Positions 24,372 through 33,648 of a stretch of DNA of 47,031 nt are shown here, in pieces (position 1 is the stretch's first letter; each line of letters opens with the position of its first letter). A program made the translations under genes and the position numbers. This stretch comes from Hyphomonadaceae bacterium. Its GTDB lineage: Bacteria > Pseudomonadota > Alphaproteobacteria > Caulobacterales > Aquidulcibacteraceae. Under the pieces are notes generated by a model, which saw nothing but the letters and a program-made list of their open reading frames with translations, ran no database searches and had not been told where the DNA came from. The stretch spans positions 1-47,031 of the forward strand of contig JAEUMP010000004.1 of the NCBI GenBank assembly GCA_016791445.1, read 5' to 3'.

Positions 24372-25397
24372 ATGTCGAGTCGTGCGGGAGTGCTGCGCCG
24401 GGAGCAGACGCGACGGACGGGCGTCATGCTCGCCGTGAGCGTCGTCGCGGCCGTGCTGCTCGATTACCTGATCAATGTCGTGCTGATGCCGGGGGTGACG
24501 CCGTACACGCCGTGGGGCACCGTGGTGACGGCGGGTCTGATTGCCGCGCCCTCGTGGTGGTTCATCATCGGTCAGAACCTGGCGTTGAAGGCGGCGCGCG
24601 ATGATCTCACGGCGACGCTGGCGGCGCGCGACGCGGCGGAAACGCAGAGCGCCGAAAAGTCACGGTTCCTCGCGACGATGAGCCATGAGCTGCGCACGCC
24701 GCTGAACGCGATTATCGGCTACTCGGAAATGCTCAAGGAGGGCGCCGAGGACGATGGTCGCGCCCATGACGTCGCTGATCACAAGCGCGTTCTGGACTCC
24801 GCGCGACGTCTCCTCGCCCTGGTGGATGATGTGCTTGAAATGTCGGCGCTCGAGAGCGGGCGGCTCGCGCTCGCGGTGGCGGAGTTCGACGCGGCGATGC
24901 TCGCGCGACGCGCGATGGCTGAGGTGCGTGAGGCCGCCGCGGCGAACGACGTCCGGCTCAAGCTGCGCATTGCGTCGGACGTCGGCAGGGCTTGGACGGA
25001 CGCGGCGCGCCTCAAGGGATGCCTTGCACACCTGCTCGACAACGCGGTGCAGTTCTCGGGCGGCGGCGAGGTCATCCTGACCGTGACCGCGCGCGCGGAG
25101 AATGCGCACGACATGCTGGTCTTCGAGGTAGAGGACAGCGGGCCGGGGATCGCGCCCGAACATCAGGCCCGGCTGTTCGAGGCGTTTCACCAGCTCGATC
25201 AGTCCGAAACGCGCGCGCACGGCGGCGCGGGTCTCGGTCTTGCGCTGGCGCGACGCTATGCGCGGCGGCTCGGCGGCGATCTCCAGGTTTCAAGTCGTCC
25301 CGGCGCGGGCTCCACCTTCCGGCTGAGCGTGAGTGTCGACGCGCGCGCCGTCGATGCCGAACGACGCGCCGACCTGACCTGTCTTCAAGCGGCGTGA
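24372..25397 (+). CDS. Membrane sensor histidine kinase
   Basis: This 341-residue kinase has two transmembrane helices (about 17-37 and 51-70) around a very short external loop, then a coiled linker and the HisKA domain with H-box SHELRTPLNAIIGY (His105). The HATPase domain shows the N-box HLLDNAVQFS, DSGPGIA (G1), a Phe-rich F-box and GGAGLGLALARRY (G2). The tiny sensor loop suggests it senses an intramembrane or cytoplasmic signal. No response regulator is adjacent, so it is an orphan. ATG 24372 is the first plausible start after rpiA. The next gene is convergent, six bases away. Confidence 0.9.
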   Translation: MSSRAGVLRREQTRRTGVMLAVSVVAAVLLDYLINVVLMPGVTPYTPWGTVVTAGLIAAPSWWFIIGQNLALKAARDDLTATLAARDAAETQSAEKSRFLATMSHELRTPLNAIIGYSEMLKEGAEDDGRAHDVADHKRVLDSARRLLALVDDVLEMSALESGRLALAVAEFDAAMLARRAMAEVREAAAANDVRLKLRIASDVGRAWTDAARLKGCLAHLLDNAVQFSGGGEVILTVTARAENAHDMLVFEVEDSGPGIAPEHQARLFEAFHQLDQSETRAHGGAGLGLALARRYARRLGGDLQVSSRPGAGSTFRLSVSVDARAVDAERRADLTCLQAA

Positions 25398-25403
25398 CGC
25401 CCC

Positions 25404-26504
<1,101 letters not shown>

Positions 26505-26643
26505 GGATCCCTCAGAATTCGATGTCGCCCATAGCTAGGGCTTCGGACGCTGGACGCCAGTTAGCAGGACTTGAGTGCCGCTAAACCCTGCGCCGTGGTC
26601 ACAGGCAGGTGCGCCGGCGCCCCGAACCCCCTAAGTTCGTCCC

Positions 26644-28014
26644 ATGTCCAGATACGACTACGACCTCTTCACCATCGGCGCGGGCTCGGGCGGGGTGCGC
26701 GCCTCGCGGCTGACCGCGATGGGCGGCGCGCGGGTCGCCATCGCCGAGGAGGACCGCATCGGCGGCACCTGCGTGATCCGCGGCTGCATCCCCAAGAAGC
26801 TCTTCGTCTATGCGTCCGAATACGCGCAGGGCTTCAGGGACGCCGTGGGCTTCGGCTGGACGGTGGAATGGGCGCGCTTCGACTGGTCGACACTGCGCGA
26901 CAATGTGCAGGCGGAAGTCTCGCGGCTCTCCGGCATCTACAGCGCCAATCTCGAAAAGGCGGGCGTGGAGATCATTCCGGATCGCGCCGAGATCGTCGGG
27001 CCGCACACGGTGCGTCTCGCCGCCAGCGGCCGTACGCTCACCGCCGAACGCATCCTCATCGCCACCGGCGGCGCGGTGGTGCGGCCCGACATCAAGGGCG
27101 CGGAATACGCGATCACCTCGAACGAGGCGTTTCATCTGGACCGGCTGCCGGAGCGCGTCGTCGTCGTCGGCGGCGGTTACATCGCGCTCGAATTCGCGCA
27201 TGTTTTCCATGGTCTCGGCGTGCATGCCACGCTCGTCCATCGCGGCCAGATGGTGCTGCGCGGCTTCGACGACGACGTGCGCGGCCACGTGCAGGCGGAG
27301 ATGAAGCGCGCCGGCATCGACGTGCTGACGGAAACGATGGTCACCGAGATCACGCCGGCCGGCGACGGCTACCTCGTGAAGCTCTCCGACGGTCAGGTGC
27401 TCGAGACGGGACTCGTCATGTTCGCCATCGGCCGCGCGCCGAACGCCGACGGACTTGGTCTTGAGGAAGTCGGCGTGCGGCGCACCGATGTCGGCGCCAT
27501 CGCCGTCGATCCGTGGTCGCAGACGAGCGTGCCGTCCATCTTCGCCATCGGCGACGTGACCAACCGGGTGAACCTCACGCCCGTGGCGATCCGCGAGGCG
27601 GTCGCGTTCCACCGCACCGTCTATCAGGGCATCCCCACAGCGATGGACCACACCCAGATCCCGACAGCGGTCTTCGGCCTGCCGCAGGTGGGCGTGGTGG
27701 GGCTGACCGAGACCGAGGCGCGTATCCGTTTCGGTCCGGTCGACATCTACAAGACGAGCTTCCGGCCCATGAAGCACATCATCGCGAAGAACGAAGAGCG
27801 GATGCTGATGAAGCTCGTCGTGCGCGCCAGCGACGATGTCGTGGTTGGCGTCCACATCGCCGGCCCTGACGCGCCGGAGATGATCCAGCTCGCTGCGGTC
27901 GCCGTGAAGGCGGGGCTCACCAAGGCGCAGTGGGACGACACCGTCGCCCTCCATCCGTCGGCGGCGGAGGAACTGGTGCTGATGCGCGAGAAGAGCATCC
28001 CGCCGGCCTCCTAG
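26644..28014 (+). CDS. gor: Glutathione-disulfide reductase
   Basis: This 456-residue flavoprotein reduces glutathione disulfide with NADPH. The FAD-binding GAGSGGVRAS loop leads to the redox-active CVIRGC (Cys43, Cys48); the NADPH domain has VVVGGGYIALEFA; AIGDVTNRVNLTPVA is the second FAD motif, and the dimer interface carries the catalytic His-Glu (ALHPSAAEE). The G-T-C-V-I-R-G-C-I-P-K-K signature separates it from mercuric and lipoamide reductases. It supplies reduced glutathione to glutaredoxin (12691). Confidence 0.95.
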   Translation: MSRYDYDLFTIGAGSGGVRASRLTAMGGARVAIAEEDRIGGTCVIRGCIPKKLFVYASEYAQGFRDAVGFGWTVEWARFDWSTLRDNVQAEVSRLSGIYSANLEKAGVEIIPDRAEIVGPHTVRLAASGRTLTAERILIATGGAVVRPDIKGAEYAITSNEAFHLDRLPERVVVVGGGYIALEFAHVFHGLGVHATLVHRGQMVLRGFDDDVRGHVQAEMKRAGIDVLTETMVTEITPAGDGYLVKLSDGQVLETGLVMFAIGRAPNADGLGLEEVGVRRTDVGAIAVDPWSQTSVPSIFAIGDVTNRVNLTPVAIREAVAFHRTVYQGIPTAMDHTQIPTAVFGLPQVGVVGLTETEARIRFGPVDIYKTSFRPMKHIIAKNEERMLMKLVVRASDDVVVGVHIAGPDAPEMIQLAAVAVKAGLTKAQWDDTVALHPSAAEELVLMREKSIPPAS

Positions 28015-28055
28015 TTCGCCCCGACGGGTGCGACGCCCCGCTGCGGTGAGGCGCC

Positions 28056-28086
28056 TTGTTTTATGGACGCGTGGGTCCATTATACG
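28056..28086 (+). promoter_or_regulatory. Candidate promoter of the efflux operon with operator in its spacer
   Basis: A -35-like TTGTTT (28056-28061) and a -10-like TATACG (28081-28086) are 19 bp apart. Between them sits the inverted repeat ATGGAC (28063-28068) / GTCCAT (28075-28080). A repressor bound there would block RNA polymerase, and a TetR gene ends the operon. The 19-bp spacer is longer than optimum. Confidence 0.5.
28063..28080. promoter_or_regulatory. Candidate TetR operator (ATGGAC-N6-GTCCAT)
   Basis: Perfect 6-bp inverted arms separated by 6 bp, within the putative promoter spacer and 46 bp upstream of the first gene of the emrA-emrB-tetR operon. The size and position suit a TetR dimer controlling its own operon. 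Binding by that regulator is inferred from neighbourhood alone. Confidence 0.5.
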
Positions 28087-28125
28087 GGGCGACCCAGTTT
28101 TCCGCCTCCAGGATTCGCCGCGTCC

Positions 28126-29271
28126 ATGTCTCCCATCGCCCGCCTCGGCGCCGTCCTCCAGCGGCCGGAAATCCGCAAGCGCCTGCCCCATATCGTCGCC
28201 GCCGGCGCGGGCTTGGTCCTGCTGGTCGCCGGCGGTTTCTGGCTCGCCGACAAGCATCGCTACCAGGCCACCGACAACGCCTATGTGAAGGCCGACACCG
28301 TCATCGTCAGCCCGCAGATCGAGGGCCTCGTCGCCCGCGTGCTCGTGGAGGACAACGAGGCGGTGCAGGCCGGGCAGGTGCTCGTCGAACTTGATCCCGC
28401 CGAGGTGGCTGCGCGGCTCGCGCAGGCGGAGGCGAATGTCGCCGCGCTGCGCGCCGGCGCCCGCTTCGCCAGCGCCCGGGCCGAAGCAGGCCGCAGCCAG
28501 ATCGTCGAGCGTCAGGCTTCGATCGCGAGCGCTGAGGCTGCATCGCGGATCGCGCAGTCGGAACTGGAGCGCTATACGCGCCTCTCGGAAGGCGGATGGG
28601 TTGCAACCCAGCGTCTGCAGACGGCGCGCGCGCAGGCCGATCAGGCCGCCGCCGGCGTGCGCCAGGCGCGCGCATCGCTCGCCTCGCAACAGCGCGAAGC
28701 CGCCGCCATGGGCGCCGAGGGCGCGCAGGCCGCCGCCGCCGCCCGGCAGGCGGAAGCCGCCCTCACGCAGGCGCGCATCGACGTGGATCGCGCGGTGATC
28801 CGCGCGCCGGTCGCCGGCGTCGTCGGCGCACGCGGCGTGCGCGCCGGCCAGTATGTGCGTCCCGGCGCCAATCTCATGTCGATCGTGCCGCTGGGCGAGA
28901 CCTATGTGGTGGCGAACTTCAAGGAGACGCAGGTCGCGCGGATGCGCATCGGCCAGCGCGTGTCGATCCGGGCGGACGCGTTCGGCGATACGCGCGTGAC
29001 CGGACGCATCGCCAGTTTCTCGCCGGCGACCGGCTCGGAATTCGCGCTGATCCCGGTGGAAAACGCGACCGGCAATTTCACCAAGATCGTGCAGCGCGTC
29101 CCGGTGAAGATCGCGGTGGATCGTGCGGATGCGCTCGCCGCGGCGCTGCGTCCAGGGCTCTCGATATCGGTGAAGGTCGATCTGCAGTCGCAGGGCGGGG
29201 CCACCTTCGCCGAAAGCGCCGCCGGCGACGCGCGCCTCGTGCAGCGGCAGGCGCCAGAGGCCGCCGAGTGA
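28126..29271 (+). CDS. emrA: HlyD-family periplasmic adaptor of an EmrAB-type efflux pump
   Basis: This 381-residue membrane-fusion protein has one N-terminal transmembrane helix (about 23-42), a biotinyl-lipoyl-like half-motif (QATDNAYVKADTVIVSPQI), a long alpha-hairpin rich in Ala, Arg and Gln (about 95-225), and the second lipoyl half with the beta-barrel (RAPVAGVVGARGVRAGQYV). It bridges the inner-membrane pump and an outer-membrane channel. ATG 28126 is chosen over 28063, because the latter would translate the operator. It overlaps the pump gene by GTGA. No outer-membrane TolC-like gene is nearby. Confidence 0.93.
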   Translation: MSPIARLGAVLQRPEIRKRLPHIVAAGAGLVLLVAGGFWLADKHRYQATDNAYVKADTVIVSPQIEGLVARVLVEDNEAVQAGQVLVELDPAEVAARLAQAEANVAALRAGARFASARAEAGRSQIVERQASIASAEAASRIAQSELERYTRLSEGGWVATQRLQTARAQADQAAAGVRQARASLASQQREAAAMGAEGAQAAAAARQAEAALTQARIDVDRAVIRAPVAGVVGARGVRAGQYVRPGANLMSIVPLGETYVVANFKETQVARMRIGQRVSIRADAFGDTRVTGRIASFSPATGSEFALIPVENATGNFTKIVQRVPVKIAVDRADALAAALRPGLSISVKVDLQSQGGATFAESAAGDARLVQRQAPEAAE

Positions 29272-30866
29272 GCGACATCGCGGCCGATGCGGCGCGGTCC
29301 GCGCCGGCGACGCCCGTCGCGAAGGTCGGCCTGCCGCTCTATCTGGGTTTCGGCGCCATGGTCGTGGGCCAGTTCATGGCCATCCTCGACATCCAGATCG
29401 TCGCCGCCTCGCTGCAGCAGATCCAGGCGGGCGTGGGCGCCAGCGCCGACGAGATCAGCTGGGTGCAGACCGCCTACATCATCCCCGAAGTGGTGATGAT
29501 CCCGCTGTCGGCGTATCTCTCGCGGCTGTGGGGTACGCGGCTCGTCTACATGCTGTCGTGCGGCGGGTTCGTGATCGCGAGCGTGCTCGCGGGACTCTCC
29601 ACGTCGATGGAGATGATGATCGTCACCCGCGCGCTGCAGGGCTTCCTCGGCGGCGCGATGATCCCGACGGTTTTTGCGGTCGCGTTCACGGCGTTTCCGG
29701 GCGACCGGCGTATTCTTGCGTCAACCATCATCGGCATGATCGTCACGCTGGCGCCGACGGTCGGGCCGACGCTCGGCGGCTGGATCACGGAGAACCTCGA
29801 TTGGCGCTGGCTGTTCTTCGTCAACGTCGCGCCGGGGCTCGCCGTGCTCGGCCTCGTCTGGCGCTATGGCGATTTCGACAAGGGCGATCCGTCGCTCGCG
29901 AAGGGCTTCGACTGGTTCGGCCTCGCCACGATGGCCGTCTTCCTGATGAGCATGACCTATGTGCTCGAGGAGGGCGCAAGCGAGAACTGGTTCTCCGACG
30001 ACCGCATCGTGATCCTCACCGTGACCACAGTGGTCGCGGGATGCGCCTTCCTGTGGCGGTCCTTCGCCTATCACAATCCGATCATCGAGTTCCGCGCCTT
30101 CCAGAACCGCAACTTCTTCGCCGGCACGATGTTCACCTTCGTGATGGGCATGAACCTCTTCGGCGCGAGTTTCATCCTGCCGCTCTTTCTCGGACGCGTG
30201 GGCGGCATGTCGGCGGGCGACATCGGCGCGATCATGGGCATCGGCGGTCTCGCGATGTTCTTCGCCGGTCCGTTGATCGGGCGCATCGTCCAGCTCTTCG
30301 ATCCGCGCATCCTCATGGTCGGCGGCATGGCGATGTCGGCGGGCGGCCTGTGGACCGCGCATGCGCTGACGCCGGAGTGGGGTTTTGCGGAGTTCGCGGT
30401 GCTCCAGGTCGTGCGCGCCTTCGGCATGATGACGGCGATGATCGCCAGCCAGCAATTGTCGATGTCCACGCTTGCGCCACAGTATGTGAAGAACGCCTCG
30501 GGCATCGTGAACCTTGCGCGCAATGTCGGCGGCGCGGTGGGCCTTGCCGTGCTGAGCACGCTCATCGGCGCCGGCACGCTCGTGCATCAGAACGACATGC
30601 GTGCGCGCATGAGCGAGGCCGATCCCAACGCGCAGGCGATGTTGGCGGGGCTCATCCAGCGCATGACCGACATGGGCGTCGCCGATCCTGAGGGTGCGGC
30701 GCTCAAGTCCATGGCCTTCCTCATCGAGAAGCAGGCCATGACCATCGCTTTCGGCGAAGCGTTCGCGTTTCTTGCGGTGGTCACGCTCATCACCGGGCTC
30801 TTCGCCCTCATCACCCGGCCGCCGCCGCGCGGCGGCGCCGCCCAAGCGCCAGCGGAGTCCCACTGA
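29268..30866 (+). CDS. emrB: DHA2-family (EmrB/QacA) drug:H+ antiporter
   Basis: This 532-residue inner-membrane protein has about 14 transmembrane helices and the DHA2 signatures: motif D1 near the first helix (MAILDIQIVAASLQQIQAG), SWVQTAYIIPEVVMIPLSAYLS, and motif C-like LAPTVGPTLGGWI. It exports toxic compounds using proton motive force, with EmrA as adaptor. Translation begins at GTG 29268 overlapping the emrA stop, and its TGA overlaps the ATG of tetR. The long in-frame stretch upstream to 28596 is a shadow of emrA. Substrates are unknown. Confidence 0.95.
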   Translation: MSDIAADAARSAPATPVAKVGLPLYLGFGAMVVGQFMAILDIQIVAASLQQIQAGVGASADEISWVQTAYIIPEVVMIPLSAYLSRLWGTRLVYMLSCGGFVIASVLAGLSTSMEMMIVTRALQGFLGGAMIPTVFAVAFTAFPGDRRILASTIIGMIVTLAPTVGPTLGGWITENLDWRWLFFVNVAPGLAVLGLVWRYGDFDKGDPSLAKGFDWFGLATMAVFLMSMTYVLEEGASENWFSDDRIVILTVTTVVAGCAFLWRSFAYHNPIIEFRAFQNRNFFAGTMFTFVMGMNLFGASFILPLFLGRVGGMSAGDIGAIMGIGGLAMFFAGPLIGRIVQLFDPRILMVGGMAMSAGGLWTAHALTPEWGFAEFAVLQVVRAFGMMTAMIASQQLSMSTLAPQYVKNASGIVNLARNVGGAVGLAVLSTLIGAGTLVHQNDMRARMSEADPNAQAMLAGLIQRMTDMGVADPEGAALKSMAFLIEKQAMTIAFGEAFAFLAVVTLITGLFALITRPPPRGGAAQAPAESH

Positions 30867-31477
30867 TGCCCCGCCAGTCCGGCCAGATCGATCTGCGCAA
30901 ATCCGAAGACATTCTCAACGCCGCGGCGGAAGCCTTCGCCGAACGCGGGCTCGATGCGCCGATGGAAGAGATTGCGCGACGCGCGGGCGTGTCGAAGCAG
31001 ACAGTCTACAACCATTACGGCTCGAAGGACGAATTGCTGCGTGCGCTGTTTGATCGCCGCCGCGAACTGGTGATGGAGCCGCTCGACCACAGCCACGACG
31101 GCGAACCGCTGGAACAGCGCCTCACGGCCTATGTGGTGCGCATCGTGGAGGCGTATCTGGGCGTCGGCCAGCGCAGCGTCCTGCGCGCGGCCATTGCGGC
31201 GGCTGCGACACGCCCGGAAATCGGCGCGATGGTCTATGACGCGGGGCCCCGTCTCGGTCGCGAGAAGCTCGCTGCATTCCTGGCGGCGGAGGCGGCGTCC
31301 GGTCGTCTCGCCATCGACAACGCGGAAGAGGCCGCCGACTTTCTCTTCGGCATGGCGGCGGGCTCGGTCGTTCTGCGCGTCATGCTCGACGCGCCGGTGG
31401 AGCGGCGCCCGGCGATGATCGCGGCGCGCGCGGCGTCATGCGCGCGCCGATTCCTGCGCGCCTACGCGCCAGACTGA
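30866..31477 (+). CDS. TetR/AcrR-family transcriptional regulator
   Basis: This 203-residue regulator has the N-terminal TetR helix-turn-helix: ILNAAAEAFAERGLDA, then MEEIARRAGVSKQTVYNHYGSKDELL, followed by a helical ligand-binding domain with a typical TetR_C-like pattern. Its first codon overlaps the emrB stop (TGATG), so it is made with the pump and probably represses the operon through the ATGGAC-N6-GTCCAT site upstream of emrA. The last 16 bp overlap the convergent opgH. The effector is likely a pump substrate. Confidence 0.93.
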   Translation: MPRQSGQIDLRKSEDILNAAAEAFAERGLDAPMEEIARRAGVSKQTVYNHYGSKDELLRALFDRRRELVMEPLDHSHDGEPLEQRLTAYVVRIVEAYLGVGQRSVLRAAIAAAATRPEIGAMVYDAGPRLGREKLAAFLAAEAASGRLAIDNAEEAADFLFGMAAGSVVLRVMLDAPVERRPAMIAARAASCARRFLRAYAPD

Positions 31478-33372
31478 GGCGGCGCGGGCGCAGGCAGCGC
31501 GTCCACGACGGCGACCTCGAACGTCGGCTGCTCGACCGCCACGCCGGCACGGCGCAGCACGTCGGACGGCGCGATCTCCTCGGGCGTCGTCAGGAAACCG
31601 AGTTGCCGCGCGATGGCGCCGAGATCGGCCTGCGCCGTCAGGCTCGCCAGCGGCGCCGCAAGCAACAGGCTGAGCAGGATCGGCCAGCCCGCCGCCGGCA
31701 CCCACCAGTGCGTGACGCAGGCGAAGACGAACACCACCGCCGCCGTCGTCTGCCAGCCGCACCACTGCGCCGCTTCGCCGAGCGAAAGGCCGTCCGCGTC
31801 GCGTGTTTGCACGTTCCAGCCGCTGTCCTTGCCGCGCAGGACTTCGAACACCGTGCGCGAGTGCGCCATCATCAGCACCGGCGCCAGCAGCGCCGACATG
31901 ACCATCTCCAGACCCGCGCCGCCGACGACGCGCGCTGCGCCACCGTACGCGCGCCGGAGATCGGGGCGCACCAGGATATGCGCCGCACCAAGGAGCTTCG
32001 GCCCGAACAGCAAGGTCGTCGTGATCATCGCGATCGACACGACGGTCGCCATGGCGTCGGCGTCGGGTTTTTCCAGCAGGTCGCGCACGGGCGGGCCGGC
32101 CTCGACGCCGATGGCGGCGCCGAAGAGCAGGAACAACAACCACAGCGGCGAGGAGGCGTACGCCATGATGCCGACGATGATGTGCATCCGGCTCACCCAG
32201 TGCAGACCGGGCGCGAACAGGATCGGCAGGTGCTGGATGTTGCCGCGGCACCAGCGGCGGTCGCGCTTGGCGAATTCGACAAGCGTCGGAGGCGCCTCTT
32301 CGTAGCTGCCATCGATCTCCGGAGCGATGACCACGCGCCATCCGGCGCGCCGCATGAGCGCGGCCTCGATGGCGTCATGGCTCAGGATGTCGCCGTTGAA
32401 GGGCGGCGCGCCGCGCATGGCCGGCAAGCCCGCACACGAGGCGAACGCACGCACCCGCAGGATCGCGTTGTGGCCCCAGTAGCCGCCTTCGCCGCCGGAC
32501 CACCAGGCGAGACCCGCCGAGGAAACAGGGCCGTAGAGCGAAACGCCGAACTGCAGGTAGCGCGCAAACAGCGTTCGCCCGCCGACGATGCGCGGCGTGG
32601 TCTGCACGATGCCGAGGTCGGGCTCGTCGTCCATGCGGTTGGCGAGCGCGACCAGGGACTCTGCGGTCATCACGCTGTCGGCGTCGAGGATGACCATGTT
32701 CTCGTACGCGCCACCGAAGCGGCGAACCCAATCGCCGACATTGCCGGCCTTGCGGCCGTGCTTGTTCGCGCGCCGGCGGTAATAGACAGCGGACGTCGCG
32801 TGCCGCTCGAAGCTGCGGAACGCCGTCTCTTCGGCGTCGAGGATGGCGGGGATGTCGGTGTCGCTGAGGACGAATATGTCGAACAAGTCCGACACGCCGC
32901 GCTCAGCGAGGCTGCGTTCGATGGCGCCGAGGCGCGCGAACACCGCGTCCGGCGCCTCGCAGTGGATCGGCGCGAGCAGTGCGGTGCGCGAACGGGGGCG
33001 GCGCAGCGGCAACGGCTTCGGCGCCCACGGACCGTTCAGCCAGATGAAACCTGCCAGCGCGTTGCAGAACCAGAGGGCGATGCCGATGAACAGCGGCGCG
33101 AAGATCGCCGCCGCCGCGATCTCGAACAGGGTCCAACCGTCCTCGGCGAACCGCAGGAGCGGCGTCGGCGCTGCAACCAGGATGAGGCCGACCGTCGCGC
33201 TGAAGAAGACCAGACGGCGCAGCGCCATGCGTCCGTCGTCGGACGCCGGCCGCGTATGCCTGCCGAACAGCGACTGCGTCGGCATCGCCAGCGGCGACTC
33301 CGGCGGCAGGCGCTCGAACCCGGTCCTGTCAAAACGCGCTGTCGCGGGCGACGGCACGACCATGGAAGTCAT
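31462..33372 (-). CDS. opgH: Glucan biosynthesis glucosyltransferase H
   Basis: This 636-residue inner-membrane GT2 enzyme polymerises glucose from UDP-glucose into osmoregulated periplasmic glucans. Two helices (about 50-70 and 80-110) precede the catalytic domain with ALLAPIHCEAP, VILDADSVM (DxD) and RDRRWCRGN, then several C-terminal helices. It is shorter than the E. coli protein (about 850 residues), lacking its long N-terminal extension that is linked to cell-size control. No opgG is adjacent, although OpgG is normally needed for the finished glucan; it may be encoded elsewhere. Convergent with tetR. Confidence 0.92.
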   Translation of the reverse strand: MTSMVVPSPATARFDRTGFERLPPESPLAMPTQSLFGRHTRPASDDGRMALRRLVFFSATVGLILVAAPTPLLRFAEDGWTLFEIAAAAIFAPLFIGIALWFCNALAGFIWLNGPWAPKPLPLRRPRSRTALLAPIHCEAPDAVFARLGAIERSLAERGVSDLFDIFVLSDTDIPAILDAEETAFRSFERHATSAVYYRRRANKHGRKAGNVGDWVRRFGGAYENMVILDADSVMTAESLVALANRMDDEPDLGIVQTTPRIVGGRTLFARYLQFGVSLYGPVSSAGLAWWSGGEGGYWGHNAILRVRAFASCAGLPAMRGAPPFNGDILSHDAIEAALMRRAGWRVVIAPEIDGSYEEAPPTLVEFAKRDRRWCRGNIQHLPILFAPGLHWVSRMHIIVGIMAYASSPLWLLFLLFGAAIGVEAGPPVRDLLEKPDADAMATVVSIAMITTTLLFGPKLLGAAHILVRPDLRRAYGGAARVVGGAGLEMVMSALLAPVLMMAHSRTVFEVLRGKDSGWNVQTRDADGLSLGEAAQWCGWQTTAAVVFVFACVTHWWVPAAGWPILLSLLLAAPLASLTAQADLGAIARQLGFLTTPEEIAPSDVLRRAGVAVEQPTFEVAVVDALPAPAPPQSGA

Positions 33373-33526
33373 CCTCTTCTGGGATCGTTCGGAGAAAGTG
33401 TTCAGCGGGAGCGGGGCGACCGCGCGATCACGCGCACAGTTAGGAAGGCCGCAGCGATCGCCAAGGAGCGCCGGACAGTTGAGGTGAATTCCTTGTCAGA
33501 TGGCCATTTGGTGTGCGGTAAGACGC

Positions 33527-33542
33527 CATGCGGCGCCGCATG
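33527..33542. repeat. Perfect 16-bp palindrome upstream of lysK
   Basis: CATGCGGCGCCGCATG reads the same on both strands and lies in the 276-bp divergent spacer between opgH and lysK, with related GCGCCATGCG words just downstream. It could be an operator or a DNA-modification target site. The remainder of the spacer shows no gene. Confidence 0.4.
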
Positions 33543-33648
33543 CAAAGGCGCCATGCGCCCAATGCGCGCGCGATTGCATTTTCGCAGATCGGACCGTCAC
33601 TCTTGCAATGATTGGCGGCTTCGGCGTTTGTGCTGAATTGCCCGCCGG

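Noticed and set aside
28063-28125. Earlier ATG for emrA at 28063
   Set aside because: It would translate through the promoter/operator palindrome, and the extra residues look non-native (WVHYTGRPSFPPPG). ATG 28126 fits the family better.
26599-28689. A 696-codon minus-strand frame opposite glutathione reductase and emrA
   Set aside because: Typical low-complexity Arg/His/Asp shadow of GC-rich genes; the sense genes carry all family motifs.
28596-29267. An apparent long N-terminal extension of EmrB
   Set aside because: This part lies inside emrA in another frame and is Arg/Gly-rich; GTG 29268 gives a normal EmrB start with GTGA overlap.
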